Origin: Falciphora oryzae
Lineage: Eukaryota; Ascomycota; Sordariomycetes; Magnaporthales; Magnaporthaceae
Reading direction: 5' to 3'
Length of the DNA: 64,000 nucleotides
Assembly (NCBI GenBank): GCA_000733355.1
Contig: JNVV01000014.1
Coordinates: forward strand, 186,001-250,000
The notes below the pieces were generated by a model. It saw only the letters and a program-made list of their open reading frames with translations. It searched no databases and had not been told where the DNA came from. The position numbers and the translations under genes were made by a program. Position 1 is the first letter of the stretch, and each line of letters opens with the position of its first letter. This document shows, piece after piece, positions 31,269-42,322 of this stretch.

Positions 31269-31376
31269 ATGGCTGGAAAGTGCCCGACCCACGGCGACTA
31301 CTCGGGAAGCTCGTGCACCTTCTGTGTGAAGGTGGACAAGCCCGCCAACAACGCGGTCGAAGACCACGAGAGCTAG
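31269..31376 (+). CDS. Zinc-ribbon-like microprotein 1, 35 aa
   Basis: The ATG lies in excellent fungal context (GTAACAATGGC) and is preceded by a consensus TATA box. The 35-residue product has the pattern C-x2-H-x7-C-x2-C (CPTH ... CTFC), suited to bind one zinc ion, followed by a polar tail. The frame then meets TAG at 31374-31376 but continues for 29 further sense codons with coding-like codon use to a second TAG ending at 31466, so the functional product may be 65 aa. A related gene lies about 640 bases downstream. Family and function are not recognised. A cytosolic or nuclear microprotein is likely, as there is no signal peptide. Confidence 0.55.
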   Translation: MAGKCPTHGDYSGSSCTFCVKVDKPANNAVEDHES

Positions 31377-31466
31377 GGCCTTCCTACCGTTCGGCCGGTC
31401 GGGCTTGCGGCTCATCCCGACAACAAGAATGACGGCTATGCCTCCGATGATTCTGTCGACAAGTAG
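31377..31466 (+). other. In-frame coding-like extension after the TAG of microgene 1
   Basis: Twenty-nine sense codons in the same frame as the 35-aa ORF, mostly ending in C, G or T. They encode a polar Asp/Asn/Ser-rich tail that ends at TAG 31464-31466. Readthrough, a nonsense mutation or chance are all possible. The stop context is TAG-GGC, not a known strong fungal readthrough signal. Confidence 0.4.
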
Positions 31467-31756
31467 GGTCTAGAGGATACTCGGACTCCTGTCGGCTGGC
31501 AGAGTGGCACTATCTAGGAGAGACGGACAAGGAGGAGTATTGATATTGGGAGCTAGGGACTTGCACCTTGGATTGTAATCGTCGAAAGCTGTGGGCGAGA
31601 TGCGAGCGAGATCGGCGCACACACTCCTCACGGATCCTATCTGGGTGGCTAGAGAGCCAATCACCGAAGTATAACTTATTAAAAATCCGACCTGACCCGG
31701 GGAACCATGCTGCTGGTGGCGCTTATTTCGATTGTGACTGTGTCCCTGGCCCGCCC

Positions 31757-31763
31757 TATAAAA
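31757..31763 (+). promoter_or_regulatory. TATA box (TATAAAA) of the second zinc-ribbon microgene
   Basis: Consensus TATAAAA, 150 bases before the ATG at 31907. It is followed by a pyrimidine-rich stretch and then an A-rich leader, a typical arrangement for a transcribed fungal gene. Confidence 0.55.
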
Positions 31764-31906
31764 CGCTCTATCTCTCTGTTTCTTTGGAAGGAGAAAAACT
31801 TGATCCGCAATCCGAGGCTACCAATTCTACCGACTTACCAGATCTAACAAAGAAAAAGCAGACCACTCGAACGTGTCTCAAGAAACCAAACAGTCCTTCG
31901 ACAAAT

Positions 31907-32041
31907 ATGCGGGCCCCTTTCACGCAGAGAGGCCATCTCGGATCCAGTGACCAGGAGCCACCACGGACCATCTGCACCAACTGCGGTAAGGTCTTGTACA
32001 ATGGAGAATCGTGCCAGAAATGCGCGTCTCAAAGTGGCTAG
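31907..32041 (+). CDS. Zinc-ribbon-like microprotein 2, 44 aa
   Basis: A 44-residue product whose second half is a compact zinc-ribbon pattern C-x2-C-x9-C-x2-C (CTNCG ... GESCQKC) ending five residues after the last Cys. The frame is open for another 113 codons upstream, but that part would be promoter and leader if the TATA box is used. Alignment with microprotein 1 by eye shows a shared C-x2-[C/H]-G ... G-x-S-C-x2-C core, which suggests old tandem duplication. Function is unknown. The minimal ribbon could mediate protein or nucleic-acid contacts. Confidence 0.5.
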   Translation: MRAPFTQRGHLGSSDQEPPRTICTNCGKVLYNGESCQKCASQSG

Positions 32042-32660
32042 TTTAGCCGTGCGGCATCTAGCCAATTCCCTGTGTGTTGTAATTTAATCGTGGGGCTCAT
32101 GGTGAGTTGTTGCGGCCTTCGATGCACTGACCGAGGGAGTGACCTGATAGCTTCTGAGCGAAGGCGACATGATTACGAGGATGATAAAGGGATGGCGATA
32201 GCGATGCCTTGAATCTAGTCGCATCAAAACCATGGTGATTTCAGATGCAAAGTTGTGATGCCGCCGCAATGATCATTGGTTCACAGAGCATGAGGAATAA
32301 GGCTGATGATGGAAACAATATCTGCATATGCGGTGCCCAAACGAGGTCAGCAAGAGATGGTAATATGTACAAAGTAAAGAACAGGCCCTAGGCCCCAAAC
32401 AAGAATCCAGTTCCTCCTGTTTTCGACGAAATGACAAGTGTCGCGTTCTGCTCGACATCCCTGGTGTTCTGTGCATTCCTGCTCACGCCACCCGAGGCGT
32501 CACGTCCGCAGCTTTCAAGTAGTAAGCATGTGGTGGGAATATGTGTGCTAGATGAGAGAGATGCGCAAGATTTAGGGAATATGCGCGGACCCAGAAGGAG
32601 CTCGCCCTTCTGGTTCCAGCCACGCAAGCGCCAGGCAAATGCGAGCTGGGTGGGGAGTAT
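32042..32660. other. Convergent intergenic region, no gene seen
   Basis: Lies between the 3' ends of microgene 2 (+) and the AA9 gene (-) and presumably contains their 3' UTRs. Confidence 0.5.
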
Positions 32661-33719
32661 TTACTCCTGGGCGGCCTTCATGGCCGCACGACGGGCGCGG
32701 ATGTCGCGCTTCTTGTTGCAGTTCTCCTTGGTGTTCTTGGACTTGGCGGGGGTGGCAGGGGCCGAGGCGGCGGCGGGCTTCTGAGTCTGCTTAGCCCCGG
32801 GCTGGTTGTTGTTCTTGCCCTGCTGCTGGTTGTTCTTGCCCTGGTTGCCCTGGGGCTGCTTGTTGTCGTTGTTGCCACCGGCGGGGGCGGCAGGGGCAGC
32901 AGGGGCGGCAGGAGCAGTAGCGCCGCCGCCAGCACCACCGGCAACCTTGACGGTCTTGTCGCCGCCGGCACCGTTGGCCGAGCCGCGGATGGTGCCGCCG
33001 GGGATGACGTCGGGGCCGGGGGCGGTGTCGAACGAGGTGGCGCGGCCCCAGACGCTGAAGTTGACGGCCTTGTCGTTCGCCTTATAGGCGCCGGGGAACT
33101 TGACCGAGGTGCCTGGGATGGAGGTGGCCGAGTTGCCGGTGACCTCGATCTGGGCGCAGGCGACGTAGAACTCGGCCTGGCCGTCGTGGGCGCCGTGCAC
33201 CGACATCTGCTCGGCGCGGAGCAGGTACTGGCCGTTGGGCAGGGTGTCGGGGATCGGGGCCGAGATGCCGCCCTCGCCCCACATGCACCAGGCGGTGCTG
33301 CGCAGCGACTCGGCGTTGCCCTGCTTGCAGATCAGTGCCTGGTGGATCTTGTACCAGTCCTCGCCGTTGTCCGCCTTTGCGTTCTTGACGGGGCTGACGT
33401 AGACCTGGACGGAGCCCGGGTGCTCCATGCGCTTGGCGCCGAAGCCGAGGTTGAGGCTGACCATGTCGTTGGCCTTGACCGTCAGGACATCCCTGGCGGG
33501 CTTGGCGTTCTTGTTGCACGCGAAGCCGGGGTCGTTGGGCGTGATGGAGCCCTCGGGCGTCTTGTTGAACTTGATGGGGAGGTAGTAGTTGTCGTGCTTG
33601 CGGATGTACTGGTTGTCGCCGCCGACCTGCTTGGTGTTGAGGGCGATCTTGTCCCAAGTGAAGTGGGCGCTGCTGACAGCGGCGAGGCCGGCGAAAGCGA
33701 GGAATCCGGTGGTCTTCAT
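32661..33719 (-). CDS. AA9 lytic polysaccharide monooxygenase with low-complexity C-terminal extension
   Basis: Copper enzyme that oxidatively cleaves cellulose or hemicellulose, using electrons from CDH or small reductants. Single exon, 352 aa. The 18-residue signal peptide ends in SSA, so the mature chain starts with His19, as the copper histidine brace requires. The second copper ligand is His100 (MEHPGSVQVY). The axial Tyr185 follows Gln181 in QAEFYVAC. Other AA9 landmarks are DWYKI, Cys131/Cys145, Cys68/Cys188 and the YLLR-x6-H run. The catalytic domain ends near residue 245. The remaining 105 residues are Ala/Pro, then Gln/Asn rich, and end in a Lys/Arg-rich segment. This is not a CBM1 and is unlike usual linkers. 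The frame stays open upstream, but the signal peptide fixes the start. Confidence 0.93.
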   Translation of the reverse strand: MKTTGFLAFAGLAAVSSAHFTWDKIALNTKQVGGDNQYIRKHDNYYLPIKFNKTPEGSITPNDPGFACNKNAKPARDVLTVKANDMVSLNLGFGAKRMEHPGSVQVYVSPVKNAKADNGEDWYKIHQALICKQGNAESLRSTAWCMWGEGGISAPIPDTLPNGQYLLRAEQMSVHGAHDGQAEFYVACAQIEVTGNSATSIPGTSVKFPGAYKANDKAVNFSVWGRATSFDTAPGPDVIPGGTIRGSANGAGGDKTVKVAGGAGGGATAPAAPAAPAAPAGGNNDNKQPQGNQGKNNQQQGKNNNQPGAKQTQKPAAASAPATPAKSKNTKENCNKKRDIRARRAAMKAAQE

Positions 33720-36700
33720 GGTGATGGTGTTTGGTTCGGTAGGTTGGTTAGATGTTTGTTTGTTGGATGAAAAGGTGAGGAGGATGTTGGAGCAGGATGC
33801 GTCGAGAAACAGGAAAAATCGGAAGATGTAGCGATCGGACGTCAAGTCGTCGTGTAGGAACGAAGCGAAATGCACTGGGCAATAGTGGCCAAACGATGGG
33901 CAAAGGAGCGTATGCAAAGAAAACGATTCCGAGCAGGAAATGCAAAAGGAGAGACTCTGAGTGAGGTGGTGGGTGAGATCTCGGAAGTGACAGAGTGAGG
34001 GAGATGGTGACAGGCCCTTATATATCGCATCTTCGAGCCGGCCTCGGCACAACGACCACGATCCTGAGCCAGGGCCGGCGCGGTGTTGCCGGTTGTCCCA
34101 TCCCCCCAGTCCAGTCCCTCTGTGGTGCCATTGTCGGTGTCGCCCTCCACTGCCCCCGGGCCCTGGCAGGGCGGGCAGCGCCTCAGATCCGCGACAGGGA
34201 TGGAGTGGGGACCGGTTGGGAGCGCGCCCCTGTCTCATCGACAAGGCGTGCCTGGGCCGATACTGGCTTGGCAGGTTCCTCCATCACGAAAAAAGCAGCT
34301 GTCAAGCTAAAACACAAGCGGTTTCGTTTGGCTCGACCTTCCTGAGCTGCCAGAAGAGAGATTTGGTGGTTCGTCTCATTGGCGGTGTCTGTTTTTCCGT
34401 CGTGTTTCCTTTGTTTGTTTGGGCCTGTCATAGTCCCAGATGGCAATCCGTGCCGACGAATGTGCGGATATGGAGAGGCTGGCAGCGAGCAATCAAGGAA
34501 GGACTGGGCATATCGCACCGTTAAATTTGACAAGCAGGCGTGAGCTTTAGTTTGCTAACCCGTGTGCCGTCTGTCACAAGTTTACTGTTCACATCTACCA
34601 AGATTTGTGCTATCCAAGATGCCTCCTAGATGAAAAGACGAGATGTAGATTCGGTGTCCGCATATTTCCTGTCCATCTCAGCCTCCGACAAGACCAAGTT
34701 GGCGACCGCATCCGTCAAGGTAGCATCAGATCTGGTCATTCTGGGAACCCCATCACACGGTCCGTTGCATGACGTCTGGTTCGTTCCATCCTGCTGATGT
34801 GTATTTTTTTGCCGAGCCAGCGACCAACAGAACTTGGTGTTGAGAGCCTTCCCCAACCGCATTGATGATACCCTGGCGCTAGCATGGCCGTGCAGTCCGC
34901 GGTGCCCGACAGGACGGCTGCTCCACACAGGGCGACACCGTTGGCACTCTCCCCACCTCGGCGATCTCCCGGTATGGTAACAAAACGTTACTCGATCTCG
35001 ACAGCAGCAAAGACGTGCGAGCTCCATGACAGGATGTGGTAGGAAAAGGCCCGTGTGGGGATGTCTCGCAGTAATTGGTGGGAGGCGATAGCACCCGATA
35101 GCGATGTCTTTTCCTTATTGTGGAGCTCGATCGCGGGCGCAGATGTCGCACCAACAGAGTCGTCTTACGATGGACGCTGCCGCCAAGACTTTTGAGCATG
35201 AACGGTGAAGCCAGCCCCTTTTTTGCACAGTCGCCACCAGAAATGCGGGCAGCACCACACATACCGGGGCACACGAGGCCGCGACACAAGGGCTACCAGA
35301 CACAGGGCACTTGTCTTTGTTCTCGTTTGCTATCAACTCGTGCGCGATTTTGCCTCAATAGGGTGCTGAACGATGGCTGCATTAAGGGGACTGTCGCGTT
35401 GGTCCCAAAAACGGCTTCTGGTCTTTGTCGAGCTGCAGATCATGCTCGGCAGAGTCCACCAAACGGTTGAGTCAGTACACCTCGTCGAGCCGAACAGCAA
35501 CAAAAATAACACACAGCACTCCTTGATCCATGGTCCATTCGGGCGGGTTTTTCCACCGTTGTGATCTACGTTGGCGTGCTGGGCACAGCCGAAAAAGGGC
35601 ACCTAGCGCAGAGCGATCGGAAAATCCTCCCCACGCTCGACAAGGAGGAGGGGCTTGCGTCTTTAATCAGCACATGGGGGACATGCCTGCAACGCCTGAA
35701 GCAGATTGCGGCGCCATGCGGCTCCTTCTGGCGACAGGGCGGCCGGGTCCCGCTCAGCCTTGGCGCGTTTCACTGCGACGTTGTCGAGAGGCGCTGGGCC
35801 CAGGACGACAGGAAAAGAACGCCAGTTGAAGGGAGGTGGGGTAGGGGCATCCTGCTTCGACGACGGCGGACCCTGCATAAACGCGCGCTTCCTGGTGCGT
35901 GCTGATGTCTCCCTCCACGTGCCCCCTCCTCGCCAGGAGTCTGTGGCAAGGATACGGCTTCCGAGAACAGCGACTGCGGGTGAATTCAAGGCCAACTTGG
36001 CGCCGGGGGACGCCGACTGTCCGGGTACCTAGGAAAGGGCCGAGGTGGCGAGCGCCCGGCGTCGGACTTGGGACGATATTTGGCGACTGCTTGTGCGTGC
36101 ATTGCCGTGTAGGCCCGCCTCTTGGGCAGTAGTTCCAAGCAGGGAGTGATTTGGCTGTGGCTACGGGCTTCTTGGCGAGCAAGCGATATCGCAAGGACAG
36201 CCGGGGCTCCCCCTATACGTCGCATATGGCACAGGATGTCAAAACTTGGAGGTTGGTGATCCTTTGGTGGAACGAAAAATTTCCGGCGGGCGAAAATGTG
36301 CGCATGCAGATGCTATGGAGCCCGATCCTTCGAGTGCGGGCCGGCTTGCAGGATGTTGCGATGCCCGATGGTGACAGCCAGGTCGGACAGCAGTATCGGC
36401 GGCCCTGTTCAAGAAACGCAAGCTCCTCTCTCCCTTCTTGATACATATATAGTGCTTCCTGCTGCCACAGAGCTACGTGATATAGACTTTTTTTTTTTTG
36501 TCTCTCCCCGCTACTTGCCCTCATAATGGAAGAGGGCAGCCTAGGTACTCAGCCAGTTACCTGGGCAGGCGTAAACATATCCTCATGGATCATGACGATA
36601 CATGCATGGAACGGTCGGTGCTCCTGTGCAAATCCATTAGCTACTGCAATCGCTGCCTGGCCGATGCTGTTGGGCGGCCCTCTGAGCCGTGGAACCTCCG

Positions 36701-37983
36701 GGGACTGTTGGAGATCGCACCTTCTTTTCTTGGAAGGCTGTTTGTTGGTCGAGCGGGTGCACAGACCGCTCAGGGCTCGACGCCCACCCTCCTCGAGATA
36801 TCCCGGGCTTTGGTCTTGGACTTCGTAGAGTGGCAACCGGAAGAAAAACATCAGTGCACCACTACCACACCGCACCTCCATCTGCAGACGTGCCAGAACC
36901 TTACGCGCAGGAACTCGTAGCAAAATGTCGACTCTCCACCTCTTCTATGACTGTCGACCCAGGGGTATGTCTCGTCCTCGCCAGCCTCCTAGTGCACCCT
37001 TCTTAGCAGCCTTCTCTTCTCGTCACGAACGTCCCATCTCTTCCTTCCATCATTCTCCATCCAGCCGTGTCGAGCGGTGCGCCTGCTATTTCACGACTCT
37101 CCTTCTTCCCTCCCTATCCCGCACCGCCCCACGCATAGCAGAAGACTGGAGGGATGGCCGTAATGATGCTTGTTTTATGATGCGCTACGCGCGTTCCGCT
37201 GCCCAAGCCGCGCAAAGAGGAGATAAACGTACGATACAGCTGTGGCGTTGCTGATAGATGGCCCTCTAACAGATGGACCACCGGCGACCAACCGCGCGTG
37301 CCCGTTCGGGTGTCTTCTCACCGGTCAGGCCCAGCCTGGCGTTGGAGCGCCCCGGAGCCAACGATGGCTTTCTGGTCACGCTCAACGCGCCTCTAGCACA
37401 GCTTTACAATGACCGCTCAGTGCTCAAGTCCTTCCACTGCGCAGCATATTCGCAGATCTTGCCGAGGTACCGGCCCTCTACATCGCTCCAACCCTGCGTT
37501 CGACCCATCCCGCACCGGCAGTCCTGCTTACCACCGTTGCCCTATGGTATCGGTACATTCGAAGGCTCACGTTCAAACGCGCTGCTCGATGCCTTGCGCA
37601 TCTTTGTGGTCGGCCCCTCTACTTTGCTCGTCGACATAGGCTCTAGCTTAGACGAAGAAGCATGCCAGGGCCAGCCGCACTCTAGGGTTGGTTCCCCTTG
37701 GGATTGTGCGGGACAAAACGACAGGGCTAATTAGAACCTCCAGTAGTACATAGCTGGTATACTCGGTGGTATGCCGACCTGGGGGTGGAGTGGGCGATAC
37801 TTTGTGCTGTTATGGACAATCATTGTGGCAATGCCATGTCGGCTGCGTTGAATGGGAGCAAAGCGAGTAAAAGAAAGACATAGACCGACGAGAAGGGGCA
37901 AGACTCATTACATCAAATGCCAAAATATTTACACGAACTTGGCGATTACCATTATGTGCTTGTGCAGGCGTCCCAACAACCTC
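33720..37983. other. AA9 promoter and about 4 kb with no supported gene
   Basis: The first 300 bases are the AA9 leader. Beyond 34030 there are many short open frames on both strands, none with recognisable motifs, signal peptides or intron-linked coding bias. A T12-13 run lies near 36490. Confidence 0.45.
34017..34024 (-). promoter_or_regulatory. TATA box (TATATAAG) of the AA9 gene
   Basis: TATATAAG on the minus strand, about 300 bases upstream of the AA9 ATG. Strongly inducible fungal wall-enzyme genes commonly have such TATA boxes. Confidence 0.5.
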
Positions 37984-38494
37984 CTAAGCCTTGATGGTGT
38001 ACATCTGAGAGTCAGTGACGCCGAAGGCCGCGTCAGGGACCCGCTCGTAGTCGGCCGCGGTGGTCGGGCCACCACGGTAGACCTCGCCGAACCAGTAGCG
38101 CCCGCCGGTGCTGCCGCTGTTGATGCCTGTGTTGTTGCCCCATGGCGCCGCGGTCAGCGAAGGTCTGTCACGAGTAGATCCATGTGATTCGAGCAAGACA
38201 AGCAGGCAACATACCTTGCCAGCTGGCTGTGGAGGTGCAGTCCCTGTAGCTCTGGCACCTCTCCAAGATGTGGGCGTTCCAGCTCTCGGCGTCGTAGGCG
38301 GCCAGCTCGGCGTTGTAGGCGGCGATAAGGTTGCGGGGGTACAGGCGCGAGGTCGTGAGCCAGTTGTTGGGGGCCGGGAGGTCCACCTTGACCAGGACCT
38401 TGGCGGCGGCGGCAGCGTCCGCAGCGGGGGTCGGCAGAGCCAGCGCGCTCGAGGCGGCGCCGAGGAAGAGGGTGACGGCAGTGGCGAGGTACAT
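37984..38494 (-). CDS. Small secreted protein, 140 aa, family not recognised
   Basis: Two exons, 38494-38215 and 38126-37984, around an 88-nt intron (GTATGT donor, CTGAC branch, ACACAG acceptor, phase 1). A nearer acceptor at about 38166 would bring an immediate stop, so the later one is chosen. The signal peptide is residues 1-19 (cleaved after LALA/L). The mature chain has an Ala-rich propeptide-like stretch, a helix-prone middle (YNAELAAYDAESW), only two cysteines (Cys80, Cys86, probably one disulfide), and an aromatic C-terminal part with GGRYWFGEVY. The size and secretion signal make it an effector-like or surface protein by class only. The intron falls just before the Gly/Ser segment. 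Confidence 0.75.
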
Positions 38495-40778
38495 GGTGGC
38501 CGGAGCTTGGGTCGATCGAGCTGTGCGGGGTGGATATTAGGCCTGATAGGAGATCTTGGTGGTCTGGCTGGGCAAACGCAACAGGGCGAGGGAGAACAAG
38601 GCTCGCCAAGAGATCGCGGTCCGGCCCTTCTTATGGTTGAAGCGGTTGCGATGCGACAGGGGGCTGTGAACGAACCTCCTGCCTAAAAGGGGAGGTCAGG
38701 TAATCTGGCTGGTGTGGGCGAAGCGGCATGCCGAAGAACAACCCACTTGCGCTGAAACCATGTGATAGCGAGAAGAAAGTCATCCTCCCAAAGAGAAATG
38801 AAGCGATCCATTGTTCTGGATCCCCAGACCTCGCGCGATTGAGCAATCGCCGACCCCCGCATTCCGTCCGCAGTCCGATTGGAACCGAGTCGATCGATGC
38901 GGGCCCGCAGCAATCTCCATCCGAAATGCGCAATGCGAAATAGCGATGTACTATCTTGCGCTTCCACGCCGATAAGGTGACTGTCTTCGACTGCGGGTAT
39001 CGGAAAAAAAGATGTCCACGCGCAGAGGGACGTACTCGCCGCTTGATTACGTCCTGCTGTTGGTGCTACACAAAAGTAGCACAGTGATCTGTTGAAGATG
39101 GCATCATGGGCAGAGAACGGAGAGCGAGTCGCGCCGGACGGGCTCCATGTCATGATCTAAATTGGAGGCATGCCCCCGGACCCAACATGGACGCTCCCCA
39201 AAGCTGTCCACCAAACCTGGGCTTGGGTTATCAGCACACGACCTTTGGCCAGTGGTGACCCGACGAGGTCTGCTCGAGAAGTATGGACGCCAATGCCTTC
39301 CGCTGACAATGGCTTCTCACCCGCCTAGCGGCAGCCGCAAAGCGGCAACTCTTGGGATGCGTAGGAGGACGCCCCTGCTGCTGCTAAGCTTGCGTCATGC
39401 TGGCGCTGGGCAGACAGGTCGAGCCCCCCGGGACTGAGATGGCAAATCTTCGATTTCGGCCGTGGTGCAGCAAGCAGACGTCTTGCCCCTTGCTATCAGG
39501 TCGGGGACGACGGGTACGCCTAGGTTAGGCGAGGCCCTAGAAGCGGTCGTGGTGTCGTTCGAGGCAGGGACTGAGAGAGGCTGAAAGACCGAGCCTTCTA
39601 GGCCAGCTCAGCTTTGCTCTTGCGCAGGGCTATGTAAGTCCGTTCCTCGCGCTTCGAGTCTGCGGAGCAAGCATTCAAGTTGGCCGAGTATCCCTTTGTC
39701 GGCTGGAGTGCGGGCTTGGACGCCCCAGAGGAGGTCAGTCGGACGCGTTGGTACTCGTACGGGCGCGCTGGGAATGCACCGCCTGATGCCCATCCTCGAC
39801 GGCCGCCGGTGTCTAGGCTACCTGCGCGTCTTGGCGTCCAAGGGTTGCTGCTGAAGCCCCAAGACTTGGTCCTGAATACGATCGAGGACTCAGTACGTGG
39901 TATCTCTTGCTACAGTACGGCTTTCTTCCCCCAAACTGGACCAAGCCGACTCGAGACACTAAGAGTTTTCATCAGGTCGTGAACTTGCGCGGTCCCTCTG
40001 CGCCGGGCTTCCTGAGCCGATATCAGAGGCCTAGGCAGGCATTTTAGTATCAGGAACGATAGGGCTGGCCAACGACAGTCCAGGGACTTACAGAGCAGCG
40101 ACGGGCTAGCGAGGACGCATAATGCTATGCCCATTGGTCTCGAGTTTGTAGCTCGAAATCGACCCGAGGGAACGGCTTGATGCTGCGGGCAAGGAAGGGA
40201 AGGGGGAGAAACTCGGTCTAGTCTGGCTCGTTACGGGCAACTACGATATTTGTGTAAGGACTGGGAGAGAAGAAGCAAACCGCAAGCGGTGGTCGTGCTG
40301 ATGGTGGATGATACAAGTAACCAAAGAGGGGGTGAGGACTGGATGGAGCGAAGATCCTGTGCTCTGGTAATGGGTATGGCCAGAAGCATCGTTGCCGTGG
40401 CGAGTTGCTGGAGGTCAGGAATTGGGGTAGGCCTGCCCAAGGTCCAATGGGGGCGGTGTGCCCCCACTCAGGGTGGAGTAGCACGGTCCAGCACGCACAC
40501 TTCTTCCCCAGACACCAGGCCTGCCTGGACCTGGTGCATGCTTCCTCCTCCCAGATTTCTCTGACCCTGCGAGTCATGTCGGTTCTCTCCATCTCTCTCC
40601 ACCACGCGTGGTCCGCCCGAAGTGATCGACGGCTGACCTCTAGTTCTTTCTTGGCCATCTTCAGCCGGCCCTTTGACATCTTCAGACTCGCCTCCAAGCC
40701 TACCTAGAGACATCTGTCGACTCCCGCTCAGACAGCGCCACGTCAGGTCGCAGGACAGGCTAGGATCGTGCCGATACC
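38495..40778. other. Divergent intergenic region, no gene seen
   Basis: Promoters of the small secreted protein (-) and of the flavocytochrome gene (+). Open frames between lack motifs. Confidence 0.5.
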
Positions 40779-42322
40779 ATGGCCTCAACCAAGCAAGTCA
40801 GCTATGCGGAGCTACGCAAGCACAAGACGAAGGAGTCGTGCTGGGTTATCCTGCACAACAAAGTCTGGGACGTCACCGGTAAGTGGCCAGTGTCTGCTTG
40901 GCGGTCCTGGCTTCTGGGCTTCTTTATCTTGGAAGATACTGGAGTCGCCCACTGCGTCACATTGTAGGTGCTGACTTTGCTGTCACCTACCCAGGCTTCC
41001 TTGATGCCCATCCTGGCGGCGCCCAGGTAATTGCAAAACATGGAGGAAGCGACCTATCATGGCACTACGACAGGGTGCACCATGAAGGCTTAGTAGAGAG
41101 GACTCTACCATCCCATGCGTTAATGGGAATCTGCGATGAGGAACTGGCTGGCATAGTTGCCAAATGGGTCCCCATAGACATGGACCCCGACCTCGGCGTC
41201 GAGCCGCTCGTCCCGCGACTCGGCGAGATGGTTAACGTTGAGGACTTCCAGCGCGTCGCTAAGCTCTACCTGCCCAAGCAGGCCTGGGCGTACTATTCTT
41301 CTGGCGCCGAGGACGAGATCTCCCTCAACGAGGCCCTGAATATCTTCTCCCGTATCACGCTGCGCCCGCGCATTCTTCGCAACGTCAGTCCAATCGACAC
41401 ATGGTGCGAGATCCTGGGCCGGCTCTCGCCGCTCCCCATCTACATCAGCCCCACCGGCCAGAGCCGGTACGCTCACCCGGATGGCGACTGCTGCATCACG
41501 CGCGCCTGCGGAGCCGAGGGAATTCTATACTGTATGCCCACAAGCGCGGACCACGAGAAAGTCTGCCGCAGCCGCGTCGACCCGCTGCAGCCGCTGGCCC
41601 TGCAGTTGTACACGGGCGAGGACTACGATAAGGCCCGCGCTCTCCTTCGCAAGGTCGAGGCGCTCGGCGTCAGCGCCATCTTCCTGACTGTCGACAGCCC
41701 CGTGATCGGCCGTCGCGAGCGCGACGATCGCGTCAAGGTCGCCAACGGTGAGGACGTCATGGTGGCCGAGGGCGTCGCCAAGGCTGGTAGCCGCCACCTG
41801 CTAAACCCGCACCTCACGTGGGACGACCTCAAGTGGATCCGCGAGACCACGAGGCTGCCGCTGGTCCTCAAGGGCGTGCAGACGGTCGAGGATGCTGTTC
41901 AGGCCTACGAGTACGGCGTCGACGGCATCGTGCTCTCGAACCACGGCGGCCGGTCGCTGGACACGGCGCAGGCTCCCGTGATGACGCTTCTCGAGATCCG
42001 CCGCCACGCGCCGCACCTGGTCACCGACCCGGCCATCAAGAAGAAGTTCCAGGTCTTCCTAGACGGTGGCGTGCGCCGCGGCACTGACATCATCAAAGCG
42101 CTGGCCCTGGGCGCGTCGGCCGTCGGCATCGGACGGCCCACGCTGTACGCGCTCACCTGCGGCTTCGGCGAGAAAGGCGTGCTCCGGCTGATCAACATGC
42201 TGCGCAACGAGCTCGAGACCAACATGGCCCTTTTGGGTGCCACCAAGTTGGACGAGCTTGTGCCGGCTATGATTAACGTCGAGCGACTCGAGTGCGAGGT
42301 GCAGCCGAAGAACAAGCTGTGA
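40779..42322 (+). CDS. Flavocytochrome b2-like FMN alpha-hydroxy-acid dehydrogenase (cytochrome b5 + FMN domains)
   Basis: Likely oxidises L-lactate or another alpha-hydroxy acid, passing electrons from FMN to the b5 haem. Exons 40779-40878 and 40968-42322 are joined across an 89-nt intron (GTAAGT...TGTAG, phase 1), giving 484 aa. The b5 domain (about 5-85) has haem ligands His48 in HPGG and probably His71 in YDRVHH. The FMN barrel (about 110-475) has the active-site His359 in SNHGG and the phosphate-binding DGGVRRG. Family members used in mitochondrial lactate respiration carry an N-terminal presequence. This one starts directly with the b5 domain, so a cytosolic paralogue with another substrate is more likely. 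The intron interrupts the b5 core, as in many fungal homologues. An MFS carboxylate-type permease lies 1.3 kb downstream on the same strand. Confidence 0.9.

Noticed and set aside
37273..37734. A 153-codon open frame
   Set aside because: No motif, signal peptide or intron context, and mixed codon use.
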